The notes under the pieces were generated by a model. That model saw only the letters and a list, made by a program, of their open reading frames with translations, was not told the DNA's origin and did no database searches. This document shows positions 1 to 8,964 of a stretch of 64,000 nt of DNA, one piece after another (within the stretch, counting starts at the first letter, position 1; every line of letters begins with the position of its first letter). Made by a program: the position numbers and the translations under genes. The stretch covers positions 62,001 to 126,000 of the forward strand of contig NZ_NPKP01000003.1 of the NCBI RefSeq assembly GCF_008329585.1, written 5' to 3'. This DNA comes from Mycolicibacterium sp. P9-22 (GTDB lineage Bacteria > Actinomycetota > Actinomycetes > Mycobacteriales > Mycobacteriaceae).

Positions 1-1424
1 GGCAGTGTCCGGAAGTCGGCCCGCAACTCGTCGGCCGTGATGCGAGTACGGACGTAGCCGCGACGATTGCTGAAGTATTTGATGTGCGGGTTCTCCGGGA
101 GAATTGCGTCCACATCCGGGCGGAAGTCCGAGCCGTCGCCGCCCGAGGTGATCGACGTCGTCACCAGTTCCGTTGCCACCGGCCCCGATCGGGGGTCGCT
201 GATCTCCGCGGCCCAGTGTGAGTGCACGTCGCCGGTGAGCACGACCGGATTGCGCACGCCGGCCAGCCCGGCGGTGATCCGGTCGCGTTCGGCGCCGTAT
301 CCGTCCCAGGCGTCGGCGTTGACACCGCGTCGCGGTCCCGCCAGAACATCCAGCGGCGCGAAGAACACCTGCTGGGCCAGGATGTCCCAGCCGGCCCGCG
401 AGTCCCGCAGCCCGTCGAGCAGCCAGCGTTCCTGGTCGGGCCCGGTCAGCGTGCGTCCCGGGAAGTTCAGCTCTGGGCAGTCGGCGCCATACGCATCTCC
501 GCAGGCCTGATCGGTGCGGTATTGGCGGGTGTCGAGCAGATGGAAGGTCGCCAGCGCTCCCCACTGCACGCGCCGGTAGAGCTGCATCGCGGTGCCCTGC
601 GGTCGTGCCGCGGCCCGCAGCGGCATGTTCTCGTAGTAGGCCTGCATCGCCGCGGCGCGCCGGGCCGGGAAGTCCGGTTGCGCCTCCTCGGGCGCATCGG
701 CTGCCCAGTTGTTGTCCAGCTCATGGTCGTCGAAGACGACCAGCCACGGCGCCGCGGCGTGCGCGGCCTGCAGATCCGGATCGGTCTTGTACTGCGCGAA
801 GCGCTGCCGGTACTGGGCCAGCGTCACGGTCTCCGGCCCCACATGCCTGCGCACGCCGCCGTCGCGGCCGGCGTACTCGTACTGGTAATCACCCAGGTGC
901 ACAACAAGGTCCGGGTGGTCCTCGGCCAGCCTGCGATAGCCGGTGAACCAGCCCTGCTCGTAGTTCGAGCACGACGCGAAACACATCGTCACAGGAGTGA
1001 GCGCGCCGGGTTGCGGTGCCGTGCGGGTCCGCCCGGTCGCCGAGACATACCCACCGGCGCGAAACCGGTAGAAGTACTCGGTGCCCGGCCGCAGGCCGTC
1101 GAGTTCGACATGCACGGCGTGCGCCGATTCCGGTGCGGCCACTGTCATCCCGCGCTGTTCGACAAGACCGAAGCGATCATCGGTGGCGACCTCCCACTCG
1201 ACATCGACCATCCGCCACGGCATTCCGCCGAGACCGTCGTCGGCCAACGGTACCGGTGCCAGCCGCGTCCAGATCACCACACCGTCGGGGACGGGTTCCC
1301 CGGAGGCCACCCCGAGGGTGAACGGGTCGGAGGTCAGCTCAGCCCTGCCGAAGCCGACCAGCGGGATCGCCGCCACGGCCAGGGCGCCGCCGAGCAGCGC
1401 GCGGCGGGACAGATTCGTCGACAC
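1..1424 (-). CDS. PhoD-like alkaline phosphatase/phosphodiesterase, Tat-exported (partial)
   Basis: Predicted secreted metallophosphatase of the PhoD family, which hydrolyses phosphate mono- or diesters outside the cytoplasm. The first 474 codons are present; the C-terminus runs off the left edge. The start is GTG 1424, and the N-terminus reads SRRALLGG followed by a hydrophobic run, a twin-arginine signal. Family metal-binding blocks are visible: GDYQYEY, FDDHELDNNW and LTGDVHSHW near the edge. A TetR gene lies 61 bp upstream on the same strand and may be cotranscribed. The substrate cannot be read from sequence. Long frames on the opposite strand here are GC-rich shadows. Confidence 0.87.
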   Translation of the reverse strand, partial: MSTNLSRRALLGGALAVAAIPLVGFGRAELTSDPFTLGVASGEPVPDGVVIWTRLAPVPLADDGLGGMPWRMVDVEWEVATDDRFGLVEQRGMTVAAPESAHAVHVELDGLRPGTEYFYRFRAGGYVSATGRTRTAPQPGALTPVTMCFASCSNYEQGWFTGYRRLAEDHPDLVVHLGDYQYEYAGRDGGVRRHVGPETVTLAQYRQRFAQYKTDPDLQAAHAAAPWLVVFDDHELDNNWAADAPEEAQPDFPARRAAAMQAYYENMPLRAAARPQGTAMQLYRRVQWGALATFHLLDTRQYRTDQACGDAYGADCPELNFPGRTLTGPDQERWLLDGLRDSRAGWDILAQQVFFAPLDVLAGPRRGVNADAWDGYGAERDRITAGLAGVRNPVVLTGDVHSHWAAEISDPRSGPVATELVTTSITSGGDGSDFRPDVDAILPENPHIKYFSNRRGYVRTRITADELRADFRTL

Positions 1425-1485
1425 GGCGCAGTGTCAGATGCCGACCTTGCCGGCAGGTGACGCGCAGCCGTCCGGTGTCCCTCGG

Positions 1486-2130
1486 TCAGCCGTCTTCTCG
1501 TGGTTGCCACGCCGCCGGCGCACGCACCGCTTCGAAAAGCCGAACCAGCACGTCCACCAGGTGCTCGCGATCGACCTCGACATCGCCGAGCAACACCGCG
1601 CCGATCGTGCTGATGACGCCGCCGACCAGGAACTGTGAGACCAGCCGCAGGTCGGTCGGCAGATCGTCGGACGGCAGGCCGGGGTCGCCGCTGGAGGCCG
1701 TGGATGCCAGCATGCCGGCGAACCGGCTGGACTCCTGCAGACTGCGCCGGCCCAACGCCGGAGATGCGGTCGCCTCCAGCACCAGGATCCGTCCCTTGCG
1801 CGGGTCGGCGAGAATCAGATCGACCAGCTCGGCCAGCACCGCACGGGTTCTCGCCAGCTCGTCGTCGGGTGCCTCGGCCAGCGCGGTGACCGAGCGGCGC
1901 GCGCTCTCCTCGATGACGGTGTCGTAGACGGCCAGGTGCAGCGCCTCGATATCGGTGAAACTCTCGTAGAAATAGCGTGGCGCGACCCCCGAGGCCTCGG
2001 TGACGCCGCGCACCGTGGTGCCCGCGATACCGCGGGTGCCCATCAGTTCCAATCCGGCGGCCAGCAGCCGGGCCCGCCGTTCGGCCACCCGGTCATCGGC
2101 GGTCTGCCCTCCGTACCGCCGGGTGACCAT
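1486..2130 (-). CDS. TetR/AcrR family transcriptional regulator
   Basis: One-component DNA-binding repressor of the TetR family, 214 aa, the usual length. The N-terminal helix-turn-helix spans about residues 15-62, with the typical GIAGTTVRGVTEASGVAPRYFYESF pattern around the recognition helix (split here: GIAGTTVRGVTEASGV then APRYFYESF). The C-terminal ligand domain is variable, so the effector is unknown. It is divergent from the MpaB-like gene at 2213 with an 82-bp gap, the classic arrangement for a TetR regulator controlling its neighbour, and lies upstream of the PhoD gene on its own strand. A TTGACA hexamer sits in the gap at 2140-2145 but no good -10 follows at normal spacing. Confidence 0.9.
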   Translation of the reverse strand: MVTRRYGGQTADDRVAERRARLLAAGLELMGTRGIAGTTVRGVTEASGVAPRYFYESFTDIEALHLAVYDTVIEESARRSVTALAEAPDDELARTRAVLAELVDLILADPRKGRILVLEATASPALGRRSLQESSRFAGMLASTASSGDPGLPSDDLPTDLRLVSQFLVGGVISTIGAVLLGDVEVDREHLVDVLVRLFEAVRAPAAWQPREDG

Positions 2131-2212
2131 CGAACCATCTTGACACAGCGCATATCAGGCTGGTTTCCTCAATCTGCACACAGGTGTTTCCTGTTTTGCG
2201 ATGGGAGAGCAG

Positions 2213-3142
2213 ATGGATCCGAAGCCGTGGGAGCCCGGCCAGCCGCACCACGAGCTGGCAGCTGATGTGCGCTGGTGGATGGGGATGCCGTTGGCGTTCG
2301 GTCTGTTCGGACGTCTGGCGCTCGATCAGGTGGCCTACCGCAAGGTCGCGGCGGCCGTCGATGCCAGTGGGCGCTTCGCCTCCAACTTCACCGACCGGGG
2401 GCTGAACAGCTATCTGTGGAACGGCCCGCTGGCCTTCGGCGATGCCGCAGATCGCCACGCCGCCCAGGAGCGCCTGAAATCCAAACACGGTGCGGTGCAC
2501 GGCGTCGGCAAGGGGGATTTCGAGGGCGAACGTTTCAGCGCGCTGGACCCCGAGCTGTGGAAATGGGTCGGTACCACGTCGCTGAACATCTTCTATGCCG
2601 GCTACGTCGCGGTCTACGGCCAGGACCTGACCGCCGAGCAGCGCGAAGTCGTCTACCGGACGGTGTGCGCGATGGCCGATGTCGGGCTGCCCAGCACGGC
2701 TTCCGAGGTGCCGCCCACGGTCGCCGAGATGCACGCCTACTACGACGAGATCGCAGCGACCGAGTTGGCGGCCAACCCGTTCCTGCTCTGGGCCGCCGAT
2801 CAGTTCGGCGCACCGCCGGTGCCGACCTTGTTCGGGCCGCCCTGGCTGCACCGGATCATCGCGCCGGCGTGGCGGCTGGCGGCCCCGGCGGTGGCCCGCC
2901 CCGCCCGTATCTGTGCCGAATCGACCACCCACCCGAAGATGATGGAACTGCTGGGCAGCAGCTGGAACTCGCGCAAACAGCTCGAATTCGCCTGCTACCG
3001 GGCCGGCATCCGGGCGGCCCGGCGCTGGTTGCCGAAGTGGGCGCTGCTGGAACCGATGGCCTACAACCGGTACCGCTACGAGCAGCTGCGGGCCTTCCAC
3101 GACAAATACGAGTTGGAGTCCTTCACGCCGGCCGCACGCTAG
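2213..3142 (+). CDS. oxygenase MpaB family protein (DUF2236)
   Basis: Member of the DUF2236/MpaB family, proposed heme-dependent oxygenases related to rubber oxygenase Lcp and fungal MpaB; mycobacteria carry many paralogues. I place the start at ATG 2213, preceded by GGGAGAG at 2204-2210; an in-frame ATG at 2201 has no ribosome binding site. The product is about 309 aa. Features seen: a W-W-M-G-M-P stretch near the N-terminus, an arginine/aspartate-rich middle segment (ERFSALDPELWKWVG) and a C-terminal region rich in aromatic and basic residues, as usual for the family. The substrate is unknown. Control by the divergent TetR gene is inferred from position only. Confidence 0.8.
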   Translation: MDPKPWEPGQPHHELAADVRWWMGMPLAFGLFGRLALDQVAYRKVAAAVDASGRFASNFTDRGLNSYLWNGPLAFGDAADRHAAQERLKSKHGAVHGVGKGDFEGERFSALDPELWKWVGTTSLNIFYAGYVAVYGQDLTAEQREVVYRTVCAMADVGLPSTASEVPPTVAEMHAYYDEIAATELAANPFLLWAADQFGAPPVPTLFGPPWLHRIIAPAWRLAAPAVARPARICAESTTHPKMMELLGSSWNSRKQLEFACYRAGIRAARRWLPKWALLEPMAYNRYRYEQLRAFHDKYELESFTPAAR

Positions 3143-3195
3143 ACTGATGCACTGCTGACGTCCCGCATCGCTGCGGTGATACGAGGAGTGCATGG

Positions 3196-4122
3196 ATGTT
3201 CTCGCTGGCCCGGCTGTCCTGTTTCATCGCCGTCGCCGAGGAACTGCATTTCGGCCGCGCCGCCGAGCGCCTGCACATGACCCAGCCGCCACTGAGCCGT
3301 CAGATCCAGCAGCTGGAAACCGAACTCGGGGTGCAGCTCATCGACCGCACCACCCGATCGGTCACCCTGACCCCGGCCGGGACGGCCTTCCTGCCCGACG
3401 CGCGGCGCATCCTGCAGCTCGCCGAGAGCGCCGCGCTCACCGTGCGTCGGGTGCCGGCCGGAGACCTGGGCACGGTGGTGGTCGGGTTCACCGCGGCCTC
3501 CGCGCACGCTGTGTTGCCGCGACTGCTCGAACAGACGCGCAGCATCCTCCCAGACGTGAAGCTCGAACTGCGCGAAATGGTTTCGTCGGTGCAGATCGAG
3601 GCGCTGATGAGCGGCGAGATCGACCTGGGAATGGCCAGACCGCCACTCAAGCGGCCCGGGATCGTGTCCCGACCGTTGCTGCACGAGCAGCTGGTGGCCG
3701 CACTGCCCGCCGGGCATCCGCTCGCCGAGCAGGCGCGCGAGCTCACCCTCAACGATCTCGACGGCCAGGATTTCGTGATGTATTCGCCGGTGCAGGCGCG
3801 CTATTTCAACGAACTGCTGATCAGTACGTTCACCATCGCCGGTGCGACACCGCGTTTCGTGCAGTTCGTCACCCAGGTGCACACCATGTTGGTGCTGGTG
3901 CGTTCCGGTATCGGGATTGCGCTGGTGCCGGCGTCGGCGGCGACGTTGCACCCCGAGGGAGTGGTGTTCCGGACCATCGGGGCATTCCGGGAACGCCCGG
4001 TGGAACTCGATGCCGCCTGGCGCGGGGACAGCACCAACCCGGCGCTGCTGCGGCTGCTGCGTGACGTGTTGCCCGCCCGCGAGTGGACCACCGATGACCT
4101 GGTCGAACAGGTCATCGGCTAG
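3196..4122 (+). CDS. LysR family transcriptional regulator
   Basis: LysR-type regulator, 308 aa. The N-terminal winged helix-turn-helix (residues 1-60) contains FGRAAERLHMTQPPLSRQIQ, the standard LysR recognition helix, followed by a linker helix and a periplasmic-binding-protein-like effector domain (about 90-295). The start ATG 3196 has CGAGGAG 7 bases upstream. The gene is convergent with the hydroxyacid dehydrogenase at 4119 and their stop codons share bases (4119-4122). A short hairpin (CCGCA-N4-TGCGG, 3163-3176) lies just upstream of the ribosome binding site. The effector and targets are unknown; the flanking dehydrogenase is a plausible target by proximity only. Confidence 0.9.
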   Translation: MFSLARLSCFIAVAEELHFGRAAERLHMTQPPLSRQIQQLETELGVQLIDRTTRSVTLTPAGTAFLPDARRILQLAESAALTVRRVPAGDLGTVVVGFTAASAHAVLPRLLEQTRSILPDVKLELREMVSSVQIEALMSGEIDLGMARPPLKRPGIVSRPLLHEQLVAALPAGHPLAEQARELTLNDLDGQDFVMYSPVQARYFNELLISTFTIAGATPRFVQFVTQVHTMLVLVRSGIGIALVPASAATLHPEGVVFRTIGAFRERPVELDAAWRGDSTNPALLRLLRDVLPAREWTTDDLVEQVIG

Positions 4123-5087
4123 ACGCGGGCACCGGGCTGCAGCACCGGGGTGACCAGCCGGCCGGTGGCCAGGAACTCGTCGAGGTTGCGCAGCGTGAGG
4201 TCCTCCATCGCCGCGCGGGTCTGCACCGTGCCGCTGCCGACATGGGGCAGCAGCACCACGTTGTCCATTCCGAGCAACTCGGCCGGGACGTTGGGCTCGT
4301 CGGCGAACACGTCGAGCCCGGCGCCGGCCAGCCGGCCGTCGCGGAGCGCGGCCACCAGGGCCACTTCATCGACGACGCTGCCGCGGGCGATGTTGACCAG
4401 GTAGCCGTCGGCGCCGAGTGCGTCCAGCACCGCGGCGTCGACCAGCTTGCTCGTGGAGCTGCCACCGGCGGCGGCGATCACCAGCACATCGACCCGCTGC
4501 GCGAGCTCCACCGGTGACCCCACGTAGGTGTACGGCGACTCGGTGACCTCACGGCGGTTGTGGTAGCTGATGGTGCAGCCGAAGGCGCTGAGCCGCTTGG
4601 CAATTGCGCCACCGATGCGGCCCAGTCCGATGATCCCCACCCGGGTGTTGCTCACCTGCCGGGTCAGCGGGTAGTTGCCGTCGACGGGCCACCGGCCGGC
4701 CCGCACATAGCGGTCGGACGCGGCGAACTGCCGCATGGTGTCGATCAACAGGCCCACCGCGGTGTCGGCGACGCAGTCGGTCAGGACGTCGGGGGTATTA
4801 CTCACCCCGACGCCCCGAAGTGCAGCGGCATCCACATCGGTGGTGTCGTAGCCGACGCCGAAGTTCACCACCGCACCGAGGCGGGGCAACTCGGCCATCA
4901 GCGCGGCGTCGACGCCGGTGCGCCCGGAGGTGACGACTGCGGTGACATCGGCGCCGGGACCGGCGAGGAATTCCGCACGCGAAGCCGCATCATCGGGGAG
5001 GATCTGCGCCCCGTAGCGGGTGCGCAGCGTCTCGGCCAGGGACGGCTTGAGGGGGCCGACCTGCAGGATGTTGACGGTACTGGGCAT
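4119..5087 (-). CDS. D-isomer specific 2-hydroxyacid dehydrogenase
   Basis: NAD(P)-dependent oxidoreductase interconverting a 2-hydroxyacid and its 2-oxoacid, 322 aa from ATG 5087, chosen because GAAGGAG sits directly upstream; 34 extra in-frame codons further upstream look non-coding. The Rossmann motif GLGRIG is at residues 154-159. The catalytic triad of the family is complete: Arg235 (in NIARGSVVDE), Glu264 (in FADEP) and His282 (in LLPHVGSGT). The substrate is not specified by sequence; glyoxylate/hydroxypyruvate or sugar-acid-derived oxoacids are possible. It is divergent from the ABC importer operon across a 352-bp gap, suggesting a role in the same catabolic unit. Confidence 0.86.
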   Translation of the reverse strand: MPSTVNILQVGPLKPSLAETLRTRYGAQILPDDAASRAEFLAGPGADVTAVVTSGRTGVDAALMAELPRLGAVVNFGVGYDTTDVDAAALRGVGVSNTPDVLTDCVADTAVGLLIDTMRQFAASDRYVRAGRWPVDGNYPLTRQVSNTRVGIIGLGRIGGAIAKRLSAFGCTISYHNRREVTESPYTYVGSPVELAQRVDVLVIAAAGGSSTSKLVDAAVLDALGADGYLVNIARGSVVDEVALVAALRDGRLAGAGLDVFADEPNVPAELLGMDNVVLLPHVGSGTVQTRAAMEDLTLRNLDEFLATGRLVTPVLQPGARV

Positions 5088-5439
5088 GGCTGCTCCTTCG
5101 CTGCTCACTACGTACGGTATGGAGAGCTGCGGATACCTGTCCAACACGGAAATAGCATGGGTTAATGCAGAACCCGCATGACTGGGCAATCATGAGCCTC
5201 TCCCGGGTATCAAAGGCCCGGTGGGCTGCCTAAAATACCTGATCAATAGCCATTTCGGGCACGTACGTCCGGCGCCGAATCGAGCTCCAGATCCGCTCAG
5301 CCGCCCATTTCGGGCGGTTGACGCTGCCGGAGAGCCGCTCTTACGGTGTGTCTACCGTCACAGGTGATGTCCACATACGTAGACGTCACTGCCGATGATC
5401 GCAGGTAGTACAGCCCACACCCTTGATCTGGAGGTCCCG
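5088..5439. promoter_or_regulatory. Divergent regulatory gap with inverted and direct repeats
   Basis: No gene is seen in these 352 bases between the divergent hydroxyacid dehydrogenase and importer operons. Base composition is lower in GC than the flanks. Two structures stand out: an imperfect inverted repeat at 5155-5180 (GCATGGGTT, 7-base spacer, AACCCGCATG) and two direct copies of CCATTTCGGGC at 5250-5260 and 5305-5315, each part of a small GCC(C)/GGGC palindrome, 55 bp apart. These are plausible binding sites for the LysR or IclR regulator of this region. Which protein binds, and where transcription starts, is not shown. Confidence 0.35.
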
Positions 5440-7008
5440 ATGGCCGCGACAGTTGCCCGAGCCTCGCTGCGCCGGCTCGCGCTGATCACCAGCGCCGCCG
5501 TGCTGGTCGCCGGATGCAGCGTCGCCAACACCGGCAGCGGTGGGTATGACCCCGACACGTTGCGCATCGTGCTGCCCCAGGAGCCGCCCACGCTGGAGCC
5601 GTGCGAAGGCTCGCTGACCTCGACCGGCATCGTGACCCGCTCCAACATCACCGAGCCGCTGGCCGAACGAGATTCCAACACCGGCGATCTGCTGCCCCTG
5701 CTGGCCACCGGATGGAAGCAGACATCGGCCAACGAGTGGACCTTCACGCTGCGCGACGGCGTGACCTTCTCCAACGGCGCGCCGTTCACCTCCGCAGACG
5801 CCGCGTTCTCCATCGACCGCGCGGTCAACTCCGACCTGCAGTGCAACGTCGATGGTTATGTCTTCGGTGACGAGGTGCTGACCCTGCAGACACCCGATGA
5901 GCACACCGTCATCGTCGGCACCACGGAGCCCGATCCAATTCTGCCGCTGCGGATTTCGTTCGTCGAGATGGTTCCGGTGACCACCAGCATGACCGAGAAG
6001 GTCCGCGAGCCCATCGGTACCGGGCCGTATGCGATCGAGAGCTGGGAGTACGGCCAGAAGCTCACCCTGGCGCGTAACCCCACCTACTGGGGCACCCCGC
6101 CCGCCTTCGCGCGCGCGGAATACAAGTGGCGCAGTGAGGGAAGTGTGCGCGCAGCGATGCTCACCAACGACGAGGTGGACATTGCGACCGGGCTCGGACC
6201 CGAGGACGGGGCCGGTGATCTCGGTGTGCCGTTCCAGAACAACGAGACCACCGCGCTGCGCATCACCGGCACCGAGGCGCCGCTCAACGATATGCGGGTG
6301 CGCCAGGCCATCAATTATTCGGTCAACCGCACCGGCATCGTGAAGGCGTTGTTCCGTGGGCTCGGCGAGCCGGCGGCGCAGCTGATCCCCGAAGGTGTCG
6401 TCGGTTTCAACTCCGATCTGCAGCTGTGGCCGCACGACCCGGAAAAGGCCCGCCAGCTCGTCGATGAGGCGCGCGCCGACGGAGTGCCGGTGGACCGGCA
6501 GATCCGCTTGATCGGCCGGAACAGTCAGTTCCCCGGCGTCACCGAGACGGTCGAGGTGATCCAGAGCGAGCTGGCCGATGCCGGCCTCAACGTCAAGATC
6601 GAGATGATGGACACCGCAGCCCAACTGGAGTACCAGCTGCAGCCCTTCCCGGCCAATGCCGGTCCGTTCCTCGCACTGATACAGCACGGCAACCAGGCCG
6701 GCGACGCCGCGTTCTCCGTGGATCAGTACATGCGCTCGGACGGAGCCCAGAGTGCTTTCGGCACAGCGGATTTCGATGAGCAGATCGCCGCGGCCGGCAG
6801 GCTGACCGGGGAGCAGCGTCAGCAGGCCTACGCCCAGATCTTCGCGGACGAACCGGAGAAGATCCTGCAGTTCGCCTATATCGCCCACATGCGGGGCATC
6901 CTCGGCAAGTCCCCGCGCGTCGACTATGTGCCGAACCCGGCGACCGGCGACGAAATGCTGCTGGCCGCGATGACGCATGCCGCATCCGACCGCACCGACC
7001 AGTCCTGA
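5440..7008 (+). CDS. ABC transporter substrate-binding lipoprotein (peptide/sugar-acid type, SBP family 5)
   Basis: Extracytoplasmic solute receptor of an oligopeptide-type (Dpp/Opp) ABC importer, 522 aa. The start ATG 5440 follows GGAGGT at ideal spacing. A lipoprotein signal ends in LVAGC, giving lipid-modified Cys26. The body has the family signature region (TFTLRDGVTFSNGAPFTSAD, then IGTGPYAIESW and RNPTYWG). The family binds peptides, nickel, opines or oligosaccharides, so the ligand is open; linkage to glucarate dehydratase suggests an acidic sugar or conjugate. It is the first gene of a run through the hydroxyacid dehydrogenase ending at 14954. Confidence 0.88.
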   Translation: MAATVARASLRRLALITSAAVLVAGCSVANTGSGGYDPDTLRIVLPQEPPTLEPCEGSLTSTGIVTRSNITEPLAERDSNTGDLLPLLATGWKQTSANEWTFTLRDGVTFSNGAPFTSADAAFSIDRAVNSDLQCNVDGYVFGDEVLTLQTPDEHTVIVGTTEPDPILPLRISFVEMVPVTTSMTEKVREPIGTGPYAIESWEYGQKLTLARNPTYWGTPPAFARAEYKWRSEGSVRAAMLTNDEVDIATGLGPEDGAGDLGVPFQNNETTALRITGTEAPLNDMRVRQAINYSVNRTGIVKALFRGLGEPAAQLIPEGVVGFNSDLQLWPHDPEKARQLVDEARADGVPVDRQIRLIGRNSQFPGVTETVEVIQSELADAGLNVKIEMMDTAAQLEYQLQPFPANAGPFLALIQHGNQAGDAAFSVDQYMRSDGAQSAFGTADFDEQIAAAGRLTGEQRQQAYAQIFADEPEKILQFAYIAHMRGILGKSPRVDYVPNPATGDEMLLAAMTHAASDRTDQS

Positions 7009-7043
7009 CAGTCAGCATCCTCTTCTGAAGGGTCACACCCGTT

Positions 7044-7973
7044 ATGTTCTCCTTCGTTCGACGCCGGATGTACACCAGCGCATTACCGTTGGTGATCGTG
7101 CTCCTCGGCGTGTTCCTGCTCGCCAGGCTCACCGGCGACCCCACCAACCTGTACCTGCCTGAATCCGCGACACCCGATCAGCGCCAGGCCTTCGCCGACG
7201 CCAACGGATTCAACGACCCACTGATCGTCCAGCTCTTCGACTACTTCAAGGGCATCATCCACCTCGACTTCGGAACCTCGCTGCGCACCGGTGAATCCGC
7301 TTCCGAGATGGCGCTACGGGCCTTCCCTGCCACCCTGCAGTTGGCCTTCGTGACCATGCTGCTCGCCATCATCGGCGCCGTCGTCATCGGCTGCTGGGCC
7401 GCCTACCGCCCCAACTCGCTGGCCGACCGGTTCTCCAGCCTGCTCTCCATGACCGCGGCCTCCATCCCGGATTTCTGGTTCGCCATCACCGGGGTCTGGT
7501 TGTTCTCGGTGCTGATGGGGTGGCTGCCCACCTCGGGTACCGATGCGGGGATGCTGTCCTGGATCCTGCCGATCGCCACCCTGATGATCCGGCCGCTCGG
7601 CGTGCTGACGCAGGTGGTGCGCGGCGCCATGGTGTCAGCGCTGTCGGCACCCTATGTCCGGCTGGCACGTAGCAAGGGCGCCGGCGACTTCCGCGTGGTC
7701 ACCCATCACGCGCTGCGCAACGCCGCCGCCCCCGCGCTCACCGTCGCCGGTGACCTGGCTGTCGGCCTGATCAACGGCGCCGTGGTGGTCGAGGCCATCT
7801 TCGGCTGGCCCGGTATCGGCAAGCTGATGATCGATGCCATCCTGCAGCGCGATTTCGCGGTGCTGCAGGCAGCCGTACTGCTCACCGCCGTCAGCATCTT
7901 CATCCTCAACATCGCCATCGACGCCTGCTACGCGCTGCTCGACGCACGCGTACGGGAACCGGCCAAGGTTTAA
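7044..7973 (+). CDS. ABC transporter permease (DppB-like)
   Basis: First membrane subunit of the oligopeptide-type importer, 309 aa. It starts with a membrane segment and a periplasmic loop, then the binding-protein-dependent transport domain with about six helices. The EAA-like coupling loop is seen in the VRLARSKGAGD region (about residues 210-220), which contacts the ATPase subunits. It lies 35 bp after the receptor gene and 10 bp before the second permease. Length and topology are typical of DppB/OppB. Confidence 0.88.
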   Translation: MFSFVRRRMYTSALPLVIVLLGVFLLARLTGDPTNLYLPESATPDQRQAFADANGFNDPLIVQLFDYFKGIIHLDFGTSLRTGESASEMALRAFPATLQLAFVTMLLAIIGAVVIGCWAAYRPNSLADRFSSLLSMTAASIPDFWFAITGVWLFSVLMGWLPTSGTDAGMLSWILPIATLMIRPLGVLTQVVRGAMVSALSAPYVRLARSKGAGDFRVVTHHALRNAAAPALTVAGDLAVGLINGAVVVEAIFGWPGIGKLMIDAILQRDFAVLQAAVLLTAVSIFILNIAIDACYALLDARVREPAKV

Positions 7974-7983
7974 GGAAAAACAG

Positions 7984-8964
7984 ATGACTCAGATCGATCT
8001 GGTGCCGGTCAAGCCCACCACCGCCATCGTCGGAGAACCGGCTTCCCGCAAGACTTCCGGCCGCTCGGTGTGGTTCCGGATGCTGGTCAACGACCGGGTG
8101 GCGGCCGTCGCGGCCACCGTCCTCGGTCTGGTCGCGCTGACCGCGCTGTTCGGCCCGATGCTGGTCGGCGATCTCGCCACCGACATCGACCTGGACAACT
8201 CCAACCAGGCGCCCTTCACCCTCGCCCACGGCTGGGCCAACGTGCTGGGCACCGACCCGCTGGGCCGCAGCATGCTGGCCCGTCTGGTCGTCGCCTGTCA
8301 GACCACCCTGTCGGTGGCCATTCCCGCCGTGGTGATCTCGGCCGTCGTCGGATCAATCATCGGCATGTGGGCGGGCTACTACCGCGGGTGGCGCGAGACC
8401 GTGGCGATGCGGGTCGCCGACGTCATCATGAGCTTCCCGTCGCTGCTGCTCGCCGTGGTGGTGCTCTACGTGTTCTCCCCGAGTGCGGCCAATATCGTCG
8501 CGGTGCTGGCGATCACCCGCATCCCGGTGTACCTGCGCACCGCCCGCGCCGAGTCCGCCGAGCTGTCCAGCCGGGTGTTCGTCGACGCCGCCCGCACCTT
8601 CGGCGCCAGCGGCACCGCGATCATCACCCGGCATGTGCTGCCCATCGTGCTACCGACCCTGCTGACGGTGGCGACCCTGGACTTCTGCTACGTGATGCTG
8701 GCCGAGAGCTCACTGAGCTTCCTGGGCATCGGAATCCAGCCCCCCGACGTCAGCTGGGGCCTGATGGTCGCCCAGGGCCGCACCTACCTGCACACCGCGT
8801 GGTGGCTGTCCTTCCTGCCGGGCCTGGCCATCGTCATCACCACGGTTTCGGCCACCATCCTGGCGGCCTGGGCACGTATCGCCACCGATCCCGCCCAGCG
8901 GTGGCGGCTGACTGTTCCGCAGAAGCGACTGTCCCGCTTCGCCAAGTCCGGAAAGGCTCTCTAG
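7984..8964 (+). CDS. ABC transporter permease (DppC-like)
   Basis: Second membrane subunit of the importer, 326 aa from ATG 7984, preceded by AAGGAAA. An N-terminal cytoplasmic stretch of about 40 residues precedes the first helix, as in DppC/OppC, followed by the transport domain with its coupling loop around DAARTFGASG. An earlier in-frame start within the upstream permease gene is rejected because it lacks a ribosome binding site and would overlap by about 140 bases. The stop codon TAG directly abuts the ATG of the ATPase gene, so expression is probably coupled. Confidence 0.88.
   Translation: MTQIDLVPVKPTTAIVGEPASRKTSGRSVWFRMLVNDRVAAVAATVLGLVALTALFGPMLVGDLATDIDLDNSNQAPFTLAHGWANVLGTDPLGRSMLARLVVACQTTLSVAIPAVVISAVVGSIIGMWAGYYRGWRETVAMRVADVIMSFPSLLLAVVVLYVFSPSAANIVAVLAITRIPVYLRTARAESAELSSRVFVDAARTFGASGTAIITRHVLPIVLPTLLTVATLDFCYVMLAESSLSFLGIGIQPPDVSWGLMVAQGRTYLHTAWWLSFLPGLAIVITTVSATILAAWARIATDPAQRWRLTVPQKRLSRFAKSGKAL

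Noticed and set aside
222..1460. A 412-codon plus-strand frame opposite the PhoD gene
   Set aside because: Composition is the shadow of the PhoD frame; the minus strand has the Tat signal and metal motifs.
2140..2168. TTGACA at 2140-2145 as the promoter of the MpaB-type gene
   Set aside because: No acceptable -10 hexamer occurs 16-19 bases downstream, so it was not listed as a promoter.
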